From Aquimarina agarivorans (lineage in GTDB: Bacteria > Bacteroidota > Bacteroidia > Flavobacteriales > Flavobacteriaceae), in contig NZ_AFPB01000174.1 in assembly GCF_000218485.1 (NCBI RefSeq), positions 1 through 64,000 of the forward strand: a DNA stretch of 64,000 nucleotides, written 5' to 3'. The position numbers were made by a program, and so were the translations under genes. The notes under the pieces were generated by a model. The model was not told the DNA's origin. It saw only the letters and a list, made by a program, of their open reading frames with translations, and searched no databases. Positions 1-8,224 of this stretch are shown here, in pieces (the stretch's first letter is position 1; every line of letters begins with the position of its first letter).

Positions 1-2656
1 TAGGATGAAAATGATGTACATTCTTTTTATTAGGAAATTTAGGTGGTTCAGGAGCGTATTTTCCCTTTTTATATTTTTTATCTAAAATATCTAGCGCTGT
101 GTTCATTTTGGGTTTGTACTGATCTTCTACACTATTTTCATCCTCAAATATAGGAGAATACTTCTTTACTACTTTCTTTTTTTCGAGTTTATATTCTTTA
201 TCTTCTTCAGTTTCTTTTCGTGAAAATGTTTTTGTTTTAAGTTTATCCCAAAACATTAAATTATCTACCTGCGCTTTATGAACCTCTAATTTATCAGCTT
301 TGATTTGTTTTAACTCACTTTGGGCTTCTTCAGGTTGTTTACTAATTAAATAATCGTAAATTTTACTTATTTCTCCAGCAATTTCTTCCGGTGAATAAGC
401 CCATTCTATTTTATGATTACAAACCATTTTCGAAATTTCCTGTTGAATCTCTAAAATACTAAAAGCAAAGTTTAATTCATCCTTGTCAAGTATATTATCT
501 TTTATAATATCGAGGTTGGCGAGCAATGTTTCTATAAACTCACTACCATTTTCTTCAAAATCCCGTAAACCTTTAAGATCATAAATATATTCATCGCCAC
601 CATCAAACAATTTAAAGCCAAATTTATTCCAATCAAATGCACTAAATTTTTCAACGTCGCTTTTAATCCAGCCTTTCTGTGTAAATTCTTTAGATTGGTG
701 TACGTAGGAACAGGAAACCTTTAAATAATCATCAACAACAGTGGTTCCTTTCAATTCTGTATTATGAATTATAGTAGCGATAACATCTTTTTGTAATTTT
801 TCGATTTTATCACTTTCGTTTTTAGGAGCAATTACAAAGGCTTTGGTTATATTTTTAGAAAGTTTAGTAACTTCATTTTTCTTAACCGTAGTCATTTGAA
901 TAATCGGAATTGTAATTTCTTCCGTTATTTCTTCATTTTTCCAGCTATTTAAAATGAAGTCAATAGTAGTCGGATAATCACAAACAGATTTTAACCTTGT
1001 AGTTTTATGTTTGGTTTGAACTACTTCGGCAGTTTTATCTAAGTCTGTAATTTTTACCCAACACACTTTACCAGCTTCTTCTGGTTTAAATGTAACTTTA
1101 CGAGATAAACCATCTTTAGGAGTAGATACCCAAATTAAACGGCTTGTTTCTTTATCCAGCAAATTGTCGAATAATTTATTTACTGCATTAAAATTTATAT
1201 AGTCGTAACCTTTTGGCTTTTCTGTATATCCCTTATATTTTTCGTTTCCTTTATTTGAAGTATATATATGTCCTGCTACGGGTATAGTTTTTACTATACT
1301 TTCTTCAACTTTAATCTTAGCATAAATACCATTTGTTTCCAAAACTTTTACTGGTAGATGTTCCCTAAGATTAATATCAATTTCTACATTTTGTTCTAAG
1401 ATTGTATCTTTTGGTAATTTTACGAAACGTAAATCCTTTTCAGTATTCCCTGCTTTAAAATCGTTATTTAGAAACTCTTCGGCGCCGTCTTCCATAAAAA
1501 CATCTAACTGGCAGGCAGCATATCCTGTGTTTTGTTCATTGGTAACATATCCAGTATAGCCAATACAATCACCTGCTTTAATAGGAATATCACATTTTAC
1601 AATATCATTCTTAGTAATTTTGTTCTCGTCAAAACTTACTTTTTCTTCAAAATTATTTTTACCTGAAAATCCTTCGTAACCTTCTAATACATACCAGCCA
1701 TTTACTTTCTTTTCCTTTATGGTTACTGCTTGTCCGTGCTCGATAATATCAACTATTGTACTGTCTTTAGTTGTGGGTTTGTTGCGAATCCTGGCACCTT
1801 TTAAATCTTTTTTATCTTCAGGAACGGAGGATTTATCAATCCATATTTCATTATTTTCTTTAATGATAATTTCAAAACTATCCCCATGATCTTTTACACG
1901 TGGGTATTTCCTGGTTTTAGTAGGAGCTATACTAATATAAATATCATCATAGAAATCTCCATTTATATCGGTAAAGGTAACCTTGGCATAACTCCCTATT
2001 TTAATTAAATTACCTTCTGCATCTAAAGCTTTAGTTACTTTTTCTCCAAAAGGAACAACCACTTTTTTTGTACTGTCATCTCTCCAGTCTATTTTACCTG
2101 CTTTATTCAAAATTCTGGCGTTTAATCCTATACGCTTCTTTTTTACATATTCAAATTGTTCCTGAGCCTTTACGGTTAAATTTTTCTTTCCCATAAAATC
2201 AGGGAAAATAATTTTTTTGTTTTCCAAATACCTTCCTTCAATAGCACTAATAGGCATTAAATGATTATACAGGCTGTAAAAAGTAACAATTTTTTTCTCC
2301 GTTTCTGTTTTTTCGTTTTCTTTTCCTTTATCTTTAGATAATTCAATATCATGTTGGATGAGTATAAAGCAGTTGGAATATTTAAAGGTAGTTTTTTCTT
2401 CTGTTTCTTCCCTTTCGCTATTACTATCATTAAAAGCTTTTGTAGAACTTTTAGTTTTAGGAAGCTCCAGATAGTTATCCATAAATCGGTAAGCAATAAT
2501 ACGACCATCAGCAATGGCATGAATAGATTTATCTGCCTCCTCTATATGTACACCACTATGCCAAGTATTAAAATGACTAATTAAATACCTGCCGTATTTA
2601 TTAGTAAATTTTAACCCTTTTGCGGTTCCGTCTTTTTCGGGATAACTTGTTTTCAT
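1..2656 (-). CDS. T6SS-associated large protein with degenerate M23-peptidase fold and SH3-like insert (3' end beyond window)
   Basis: An open frame of 885 codons starts at 2656 and runs off the left edge without a stop. The N-terminus resembles an M23 (lysostaphin-like) metallopeptidase: an H-S-G-V-H motif at about residues 33-37, then 'ADGRIIAYR', and a 'YNHL' element near residue 131. An SH3-like stretch (about 285-330) follows. Around 355-385 'GYTGY...CQLDVF' sits where active M23 enzymes have G-x-T-G...H-L-H-F, so the HxH catalytic/zinc motif is missing and the first-motif Asp is His. The remainder is unrecognised and rich in Lys and Glu. It begins 13 nt after the PAAR gene in the same orientation, so it is probably a PAAR/VgrG-linked effector or cargo. 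The fold is inferred by eye; loss of peptidase activity is likely but unproved. Confidence 0.6.
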   Translation of the reverse strand, partial: MKTSYPEKDGTAKGLKFTNKYGRYLISHFNTWHSGVHIEEADKSIHAIADGRIIAYRFMDNYLELPKTKSSTKAFNDSNSEREETEEKTTFKYSNCFILIQHDIELSKDKGKENEKTETEKKIVTFYSLYNHLMPISAIEGRYLENKKIIFPDFMGKKNLTVKAQEQFEYVKKKRIGLNARILNKAGKIDWRDDSTKKVVVPFGEKVTKALDAEGNLIKIGSYAKVTFTDINGDFYDDIYISIAPTKTRKYPRVKDHGDSFEIIIKENNEIWIDKSSVPEDKKDLKGARIRNKPTTKDSTIVDIIEHGQAVTIKEKKVNGWYVLEGYEGFSGKNNFEEKVSFDENKITKNDIVKCDIPIKAGDCIGYTGYVTNEQNTGYAACQLDVFMEDGAEEFLNNDFKAGNTEKDLRFVKLPKDTILEQNVEIDINLREHLPVKVLETNGIYAKIKVEESIVKTIPVAGHIYTSNKGNEKYKGYTEKPKGYDYINFNAVNKLFDNLLDKETSRLIWVSTPKDGLSRKVTFKPEEAGKVCWVKITDLDKTAEVVQTKHKTTRLKSVCDYPTTIDFILNSWKNEEITEEITIPIIQMTTVKKNEVTKLSKNITKAFVIAPKNESDKIEKLQKDVIATIIHNTELKGTTVVDDYLKVSCSYVHQSKEFTQKGWIKSDVEKFSAFDWNKFGFKLFDGGDEYIYDLKGLRDFEENGSEFIETLLANLDIIKDNILDKDELNFAFSILEIQQEISKMVCNHKIEWAYSPEEIAGEISKIYDYLISKQPEEAQSELKQIKADKLEVHKAQVDNLMFWDKLKTKTFSRKETEEDKEYKLEKKKVVKKYSPIFEDENSVEDQYKPKMNTALDILDKKYKKGKYAPEPPKFPNKKNVHHFHP

Positions 2657-2669
2657 AAACTATTTCAAT

Positions 2670-3164
2670 TTACAAACTAATATTGAAATCCTTGATTTGT
2701 CCGTATTTTTTTTGTTCCTGCTCTTTAATTTCATTTTGAGCAGCAATAGCTTTTTTAAGCTGTTTGCTTCTGCCAGAAATAGCTGCTAAAGCAGTGAGGG
2801 TGGCTTTTACTTTAGGGAACGGAATTTCTTCAATAGGCATAATTTCTGTTTTACCACTCGGGCCGGTGCCAATTAATACTGTAGGATCCCCATCGGTGAT
2901 ACTTCCGCCATGCGCTGTTAACGAACCTGCTGTAGCTACTTGTTTCCCTTCAGCGATTACCGTAGCTTCTGCCTGGACAATAACATCGGGTGGTCCTGCA
3001 CATACGCACATATCACCCATAAGGGCAAGAGGTTTATTTCCTACGAGTACAGTTTTTGCTCCTGGTCCAGAAACAGGTCCTCCAACATGGGGAGGCGGTG
3101 GGGTTCCTGGATTTAACATAGGGCAAATATGATTACTTCCGACTGTGGCTGCTGGTCCTGGCAT
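2670..3164 (-). CDS. PAAR-domain spike-tip protein of the T6SS
   Basis: A 164-aa protein rich in Pro and Gly at its N-terminus (MPGPAATVGSNHICP), with the repeated short beta-strand pattern 'GDPTVLIG' and 'TVIAEGKQVATAGS' typical of PAAR cones that sharpen the VgrG trimer. His and Cys residues in the first half (HICP, PHVGGP, CVCAG) could supply the metal site. Residues 1-110 are PAAR; the basic, Lys/Gln-rich tail (about 115-164) may be an adaptor helix for cargo. It lies 17 nt downstream of vgrG and 13 nt before the M23-like gene, the usual VgrG-PAAR-effector order. Confidence 0.85.
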   Translation of the reverse strand: MPGPAATVGSNHICPMLNPGTPPPPHVGGPVSGPGAKTVLVGNKPLALMGDMCVCAGPPDVIVQAEATVIAEGKQVATAGSLTAHGGSITDGDPTVLIGTGPSGKTEIMPIEEIPFPKVKATLTALAAISGRSKQLKKAIAAQNEIKEQEQKKYGQIKDFNISL

Positions 3165-3181
3165 AATTTTTAATTTAAGCT

Positions 3182-5017
3182 TTAATTCAGTTTTACAATT
3201 TTACCTGCTACTTCTGTTAATGTTTTTCCATTTAATTTGGCTGTAGCACCATTAACTTCAGCGCCAGCTTTTCCTTCAATTATTGCATTTGCTCCTTTTA
3301 TTGTAGCATCCGAAGTGGCTTCAATGGCAAAAGCACCGTTGCTTTTAACGCTTGAGTCCCCACTGGATTGCAGCTTTAAAGAATCATTCGATAATACTGA
3401 AAGTTTCGATTCCGCGGCAATCTCAACGTTCTGCTCTGAGCCAATGTTTATATTTTCTTCCGCCTGAATATTGATATTTTTTGCAACTAAATTTAGTTCT
3501 TCAGTAGCATTAATCGTCAACGACTTTGCCTGAGTATCAAACGTGATAATACTGCCTTCATTATCATAAATATTGATTTTTTCTTCGCCTTTGGTGTCGT
3601 TAAGTTCTATAGTATGCCCACTTCGGGTACGGATGGCTTTGATGTTGTTGGCATCGGTTTGCCAGCTTTCGGGTTTGTTTTTACCAGTGTATAAGGCTCC
3701 CATTACGTAAGGGCGCTCGGCATTTCCTCCTTCAAAACCAACAATTACTTCTTCGCCAACTTCCGGAATAAAATGGAAACCTTTATTGCCACCGGAATGC
3801 GGAGTCATTACTCTTATCCACGGGGTACTTTGGTTTGTAGCTGCCTGCCAGGGGAATTGAACTTTTATACGGCTTAATCCATCGGGATCTACGTTTTCTA
3901 GTACTTTGGCAATTTGGGTTTCTGAATGGATAAAACTATTTACATTGGTTAGCGGATAAACATCAGTAGCTACTGGAATAGCTGTAAAAGAATTGGAGTA
4001 GCTTCCAGATTGGTTGTAATTATGATTTATGGCAACGATTCTGTAACTGCCTAGATTATTATCTGAACCAGTTATATTAATTTCATTACCTAGCCCTAAG
4101 CCTAAATAAAAACAAGTACCGCTTAAACTTACTAAATTTTGATCGGCTAATTTTTTTTGAACTTCCATGGCTTTTGATATTCGATTATTCAAGCCTGAAT
4201 CATCAAATGTGTTATAATATAAATTATTGTTGGATGGATATAAAGAAGCACTATTCTGATTTACCGTATTGATATACATCTCGTTTGGTGTCGAAATATC
4301 GGACGAAGCAGCTTGTTGGGTTTGTTCGTTTAAATAGTCATTTGACAGAAAGGTGAAATTACCAGGAGCGGTGTGCAAACCAAAATTTACATTGCTTAAA
4401 TTACCATTTAATTCCAGGGATATAGGATTACCAAAGTTTGGTTTTCCAAAATAAAGCGTTTCTTTAGAGTACAATAAAAATTCGCTATAATTTGCTGCTA
4501 AACGTTTTAAGAATTGGAACGTGCTTTGATTATTTTGAACACTATATTTTAATTCAATATCATTTTGAAGATTGATCTCCTTTTTAAAATCGGTAGCAGG
4601 AACATTTTCGGTTGCCTTTAAAATAATATCGCTTATTGTAGACTCAGAAAAGGATTTAAACTGCAATCCATCTTCAAGTAAAATACTGGTACTTTTTCCA
4701 GAGATTAAAATACCTTCCCTAAAATTTCCATTTTGGCTTCTCCTTATGCTTTGCAGGTTGGTTACGATGCCTTTAAAATAGAGTTCTTTTTCAACACCTT
4801 CTTCAATATTAAGCAATCTTATTGAACATGGCTTTCCTATAAACTCTTTAGTATTTTCTAAAAAACCTTTGGCAATATCATTTTCATCATAATGAGTGCC
4901 TTCTGTAGAAAAATTAAAACTAGCATGCTCACCAACTTTTTCATTTAAAGCGAAATTTTCAACGAGCGGTATTTCTGTTCCGTCTATGGTTACCTGTATT
5001 TTTGTATGTTGTGCCAT
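3182..5017 (-). CDS. vgrG: Type VI secretion tip protein VgrG (TssI)
   Basis: A 611-aa VgrG, the trimeric puncturing spike mounted on the Hcp tube. The N-terminal two thirds (about 1-370) has the phage gpD/gp27-like pattern. Residues about 375-460 form the gp5-type OB-fold, with 'GLSRIKVQFPWQ', 'WIRVMTPHSGG', 'GFHFIPEVGEEVIVGF' and 'ERPYVMGALYTG'. The C-terminus (about 470-611) is a run of short hydrophilic beta repeats forming the needle (ELNLVAKNINIQAEENINIG). No extra toxin domain follows, so cargo should attach through the PAAR gene immediately downstream. It is separated by only 5 nt from the upstream rhomboid-like gene, so the genes are probably co-transcribed. Confidence 0.93.
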   Translation of the reverse strand: MAQHTKIQVTIDGTEIPLVENFALNEKVGEHASFNFSTEGTHYDENDIAKGFLENTKEFIGKPCSIRLLNIEEGVEKELYFKGIVTNLQSIRRSQNGNFREGILISGKSTSILLEDGLQFKSFSESTISDIILKATENVPATDFKKEINLQNDIELKYSVQNNQSTFQFLKRLAANYSEFLLYSKETLYFGKPNFGNPISLELNGNLSNVNFGLHTAPGNFTFLSNDYLNEQTQQAASSDISTPNEMYINTVNQNSASLYPSNNNLYYNTFDDSGLNNRISKAMEVQKKLADQNLVSLSGTCFYLGLGLGNEINITGSDNNLGSYRIVAINHNYNQSGSYSNSFTAIPVATDVYPLTNVNSFIHSETQIAKVLENVDPDGLSRIKVQFPWQAATNQSTPWIRVMTPHSGGNKGFHFIPEVGEEVIVGFEGGNAERPYVMGALYTGKNKPESWQTDANNIKAIRTRSGHTIELNDTKGEEKINIYDNEGSIITFDTQAKSLTINATEELNLVAKNINIQAEENINIGSEQNVEIAAESKLSVLSNDSLKLQSSGDSSVKSNGAFAIEATSDATIKGANAIIEGKAGAEVNGATAKLNGKTLTEVAGKIVKLN

Positions 5018-5022
5018 AAGTT

Positions 5023-5634
5023 TTAAAAATTTAATATTTTATTACTAAAACTCCAATTTTTTAATTTGCCTTTTGTAATAAAATAGCCGGTTATAAATCC
5101 AATAACTAAGCTTAAAAATGGAGCGGTTATGTTTATATGCGTATTTACTGCTATAATGAAAAAAATAAGTAGATAAAATATAAGAAAATAATTTATCCAA
5201 TTATCTAAAAAAACTGAATCGAATTTAAAAGAATGCATTGCTAAAATAATACCAATAAAAACGCATGTAGAACCCGATGCACCTGCAATAGGATTGGATT
5301 GAAAACCTATGTAAATTAAATTTGAAACAACACCTGCAATTACGTAAAAATAAAGTAGTGTATTTGACTTTATAATTCTTTCTGAAAACGATGAAGTCAT
5401 TATCAAAACTGGAACATTAATCATAAAATGATAGAAACCTCTATGAATGAATATTCCTGTAAAAACTCTCCAAATTTCACCCTCTAAAATTTGAAACTTA
5501 ACTAATCCCCCAACATTTACAATATGATTATTTGAAGGATTCATATAGCCGGATTCAATAAAAAAACATAAAATAAAACTACAGTGTTTGTAATTAACAA
5601 AGTAGCAGTAGTTTGATTGTTTTTTCTTTTCCAA
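5023..5634 (-). CDS. Rhomboid-like membrane protein, C-terminal part of a frame-disrupted gene, lacking the catalytic His
   Basis: This frame carries the rhomboid hallmarks: 'GEIWRVFTGIFIHRGFYHF' leading into H-x3-N, and 'GASGS' with the Ser nucleophile position in a later helix. The last helix reads 'TAPFLSLVIGFITG', where active rhomboids have A-H-x-G-G-x3-G; the His is Pro, so it is probably a pseudoprotease. The first about 30 residues (before Met at 5544) look like a wrong-frame translation; the natural first helix is in the other frame (gene ending at 5541). The two frames join if the T7 run at 5559-5565 (minus-strand reading) has one more T. Thus this is probably the C-terminal two thirds of one protein of over 330 aa. 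Its role beside vgrG is unknown. Confidence 0.6.
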   Translation of the reverse strand: MEKKKQSNYCYFVNYKHCSFILCFFIESGYMNPSNNHIVNVGGLVKFQILEGEIWRVFTGIFIHRGFYHFMINVPVLIMTSSFSERIIKSNTLLYFYVIAGVVSNLIYIGFQSNPIAGASGSTCVFIGIILAMHSFKFDSVFLDNWINYFLIFYLLIFFIIAVNTHINITAPFLSLVIGFITGYFITKGKLKNWSFSNKILNF

Positions 5635-6029
5635 TTAAAAAAGGTTAATATATGATCAAAATCATCTGGTACTGAAGGCTGATTATTTTTATAACCTATA
5701 TATCGGTTATGATTTATTGGTAGAAGCAAAATTAATACAAATACAAATAGTATTGCACTTATAGTATACATACATAGGATTAATGAAAAGTCATAATTCC
5801 ATATACTACTTACAGGATGCAAAATATTGATATTAGCAGGATCATATATTTCAAATTGTATTAACAACAGTGGAACTAAAATTGCAGTAGCGAAAATGAC
5901 TTGAAATAGAAAAAACGGATCACCGGTTTTGGTGTAATCTTTCATAACTTTAAGAATTTTCATTCTATTTCTTAAAAAGATAAGTACTGATAAAAAAGTA
6001 GTTAGTAAAGGTAACCAAATAAAAAACAC
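5541..6029 (-). CDS. Multi-pass membrane protein, N-terminal part of the same rhomboid-like gene
   Basis: A 162-codon frame from a GTG at 6029 with three clear membrane segments (about 1-20, 42-62 and 83-105), then a hydrophilic loop and a final segment 'TLLITNTVVLFYVFLL' that looks like rhomboid helix 1. It stops six codons after a T7 run, 94 nt inside the next gene, whose frame carries the rest of the rhomboid core. The frame is open without a stop upstream to about 6215 and the extra residues are also membrane-like, but contain no ATG, so the true start is uncertain or a second lesion exists. Best read as the 5' part of one gene broken by a single-base indel, either real (possibly slippage-prone) or an assembly error. 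Confidence 0.5.
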   Translation of the reverse strand: MFFIWLPLLTTFLSVLIFLRNRMKILKVMKDYTKTGDPFFLFQVIFATAILVPLLLIQFEIYDPANINILHPVSSIWNYDFSLILCMYTISAILFVFVLILLLPINHNRYIGYKNNQPSVPDDFDHILTFFNWKRKNNQTTATLLITNTVVLFYVFLLNPAI

Positions 6030-6281
6030 ATCATTTTTTAGTGAAATAATAGCGACAAATTCAATAAAAAACCATTGAAATAGTATCCAAATAGTATTAA
6101 CTGCTAATAAAGTTAGCAGAAAAGGAAGAAATAATATTTTTATTTTTTTAATTGAATTTTCACTGGTTAATCTGAATTTTAAAAAGCTTTTGAAAAATAA
6201 TATTTTAATTAAAGGTTAAGTTGATATAGAACTAAGTTATTGGTTCGCTTAGATTTTAAAATTTTAAACAGTAAACAAAAG

Positions 6282-6719
6282 CTATGTATTAAGATTTAAT
6301 ATATTTTTAATCATTATAAGTTCTATTCCAACATAGTAACATAGTATTAGATAAATGAATAAATAAATAAGTCCCCATTTTTGTCTTTTTACGTTAACAT
6401 GTTTAAATTCATCAATGTATATTTTCCACTTATCCTTATACCAAAACCAAATGTAAAATTGACCAAATACTAGTAAAAAAATAGGCAGTAGAATTAATAT
6501 TTTATTATTCCCATTAATTAAGAACGGTAATAATAAAGACATATAAATAATTAAAAAACCGATAGATATTATAAGTATAGCAGTATGGTGAGCATTATAT
6601 CTTTCAATTGAAAATCTTCGATACCAACAATACGCTATAAAAAATAAATAGCGTATAAACTTTGGCGGATGTACTTTGAATAATAGATCATCCATAAATA
6701 TTTCCTTTGCTTTTATCAT
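6282..6719 (-). CDS. Putative T6SS immunity membrane protein, paralogue 5 of 5
   Basis: A 145-aa inner-membrane protein and the last of five tandem paralogues. The shared N-terminal block is P-P-K-x-I-R-Y-L-F, then Y-R-R-F-x-x-E-R and A-H-x-T-A-I-L. Three strong membrane segments follow at about 48-68, 74-93 and 115-136, with a conserved W-x-W...KWK-x-Y-I-x-E-F between the second and third. It lies 17 nt after the preceding copy. No database family is recognised. The position directly downstream of a candidate pore-forming effector and the multi-copy arrangement are the basis for the immunity call, which is inference. Confidence 0.55.
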   Translation of the reverse strand: MIKAKEIFMDDLLFKVHPPKFIRYLFFIAYCWYRRFSIERYNAHHTAILIISIGFLIIYMSLLLPFLINGNNKILILLPIFLLVFGQFYIWFWYKDKWKIYIDEFKHVNVKRQKWGLIYLFIYLILCYYVGIELIMIKNILNLNT

Positions 6720-6736
6720 CTAATTAGTTTTCGATA

Positions 6737-7165
6737 CTAAAATAATTTTCTAAATACTTCACTTATATCGTATGATTTAATTGCGATTGTTAAACAAACA
6801 AATAAATAAATAAACAAGTATATCAAACCAATTTTTTGAGATTTACGATTTATATAACTAAATTCTTGTAAATAATTTTTCCATTTGTCATTATTCCAAA
6901 AAAAGATATATGAAATTAGACTTGAAAAAATAAACGCAAACCAAATATCAAAGTCCCCTAATAGATAATTTAAATTTAGAAAAATCGCTAATAGAAGACA
7001 TAAATGTCCTACGGAAAGAAAAAGTATAGCTGTAAAATGCGCATCACTTCTTTCACTAGAAAATCGTCGATACCAACAATACGCTATAAAAAATAAATAG
7101 CGTATAAACTTTGGCGGATATATTTTAGAAATAGAGTCCATATTAAGCTGGGTAATTATAGTCAT
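6737..7165 (-). CDS. Putative T6SS immunity membrane protein, paralogue 4 of 5
   Basis: A 142-aa paralogue with the same PPKFIRYLFFIAYCWYRRF block and S-E-R-S-D-A-H-F-T-A-I-L, three membrane helices and the W-N-x-D-K-W-K motif. Its start overlaps the stop of the previous copy by 4 nt (ATGA), which fixes the start and suggests translational coupling. Its 5' coding region shares a stretch of about 50 identical bases with the next copy (6282-6719), far more than the rest of the genes, pointing to a recent duplication or gene conversion. Function is inferred from context only. Confidence 0.55.
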   Translation of the reverse strand: MTIITQLNMDSISKIYPPKFIRYLFFIAYCWYRRFSSERSDAHFTAILFLSVGHLCLLLAIFLNLNYLLGDFDIWFAFIFSSLISYIFFWNNDKWKNYLQEFSYINRKSQKIGLIYLFIYLFVCLTIAIKSYDISEVFRKLF

Positions 7166-7566
7166 ATACGAATATTGAACAGTTCGTAAAGTATAACTGG
7201 AAACAACGCAAACAATATGCTTAAAACCATGTATAAAAATAAGTATATAATATGTTTTTTTCTCTTTTTAGCTTTGACATAATTAAATTCATTAATATAT
7301 CTTCTCCATTTTTCATTTTTCCAAAACCAGAGATATGATAAAACAAACGGTAGCAGTAATACTAATATATTTTCTAAAATTCTATTTTCAATACCTGTTA
7401 TAAAACATAGTCCATACATAAACCCTATATGCGGCATAATCAAAAACAAAATAGCAGTATTATGTGCATCAGTTCTTTCGCTTGTATAAGACCTATACCA
7501 TGAATAACCTACATAGAATAGGTATCTCAAATATTTAGGAGGGTTTATTATTTTCTTAAATTTCAT
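7162..7566 (-). CDS. Putative T6SS immunity membrane protein, paralogue 3 of 5
   Basis: A 134-aa paralogue: PPKYLRYLFYVGYSWYRSY, then S-E-R-T-D-A-H-N-T-A-I-L, three membrane segments and W-F-W-K-N-E-K-W-R-R-Y-I-N-E-F. It starts 1 nt after the stop of an orphan 38-codon copy of the upstream effector's tail (7568-7684), mirroring the junction between the intact effector and the first paralogue. This suggests it arrived as part of a tail-plus-immunity duplication. It overlaps the next gene by 4 nt. Confidence 0.55.
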   Translation of the reverse strand: MKFKKIINPPKYLRYLFYVGYSWYRSYTSERTDAHNTAILFLIMPHIGFMYGLCFITGIENRILENILVLLLPFVLSYLWFWKNEKWRRYINEFNYVKAKKRKKHIIYLFLYMVLSILFALFPVILYELFNIRI

Positions 7567-7567
7567 A

Positions 7568-7684
7568 TTATTTAAAATCGCTTGTAAACAAACGTTTGGG
7601 AGCTATATATGTATTATCTCTTGAGAAAACGTTTTGCTCTCTATATATCTTTTTTGACTCAGGAATTGCCATATCCATTTCATA
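7568..7684 (-). pseudogene. Orphan C-terminal remnant of a second copy of the 422-aa effector
   Basis: Read on the minus strand this stretch encodes 38 residues plus a stop that match the last 38 residues of the intact effector at 8632-9900 (26 of 38 identical by my count): both have YEM-x-M-A, then R-D-N-T-Y-I and end in L-F-T-S-D-F-K. Upstream the frame meets a stop at 7688-7690 after one further codon, and no more homology is visible back to the preceding gene at 7791. The spacing between the remnant's stop and the next immunity-like gene is nearly the same as at the intact locus. It is a deletion remnant, unlikely to be translated. Confidence 0.8.
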
Positions 7685-7790
7685 CCGTTATTTTTTTGTG
7701 AAATAAAAAATTTAACCTAGAATTCAAATTTTGTTATGAGTTAATAGTTTGATTATTTACATATTTTATTTAGATCTATTTGTTCTATAG

Positions 7791-8222
7791 TTATTTCCAA
7801 ATTTGCATATCAAAAAATTCTTTTAAAATAATTGGTAATGATGCAATTACAATGCAGCTAATAGCATAGATTATTAATAGAAAAGAATGTTTTTTTTGAT
7901 TTTCTATTGAAACATATTTAAATTCTTCAATATATAGCTTCCATTTATGTTTGTGCCAAAACCATACATAGAATTGTATGAATACTATTAAAAAAACTAT
8001 AAATAATAATGGCTTTTTAAAATATCCAAAAGTAAACCCTATAATGGAGGTATGTATTAGCATAAATCCAAAGGAAAGAAAAAGTATAGCAGTATTATGT
8101 GCGTTATATCTCTCGATCGTATATCTGCGATATAGACTATACGATATAAAAAACAAATATCTTATTAATTCTGGGGGTTTTATTTTTCTAATAACGTTCA
8201 TATTTAACTTTATACCTAGCAT
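7791..8222 (-). CDS. Putative T6SS immunity membrane protein, paralogue 2 of 5
   Basis: A 143-aa paralogue with PPELIRYLFFISYSLYRRY, T-I-E-R-Y-N-A-H-N-T-A-I-L, three membrane segments and W-F-W-H-K-H-K-W-K-L-Y-I-E-E-F. It starts 2 nt after paralogue 1; a second Met at 8201 just before the conserved block is an alternative start. A gap of about 100 nt without coding features, then the orphan effector tail, separate it from paralogue 3. As with its siblings, localisation in the inner membrane is clear, and immunity against a membrane-active toxin is inferred from context. Confidence 0.55.
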   Translation of the reverse strand: MLGIKLNMNVIRKIKPPELIRYLFFISYSLYRRYTIERYNAHNTAILFLSFGFMLIHTSIIGFTFGYFKKPLLFIVFLIVFIQFYVWFWHKHKWKLYIEEFKYVSIENQKKHSFLLIIYAISCIVIASLPIILKEFFDMQIWK

Positions 8223-8224
8223 AA

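Noticed and set aside
2257-2584. Small frames on both strands near 2.3-2.5 kb
   Set aside because: Both lie inside the large M23-like coding frame, which is continuous from 2656 to the window edge.
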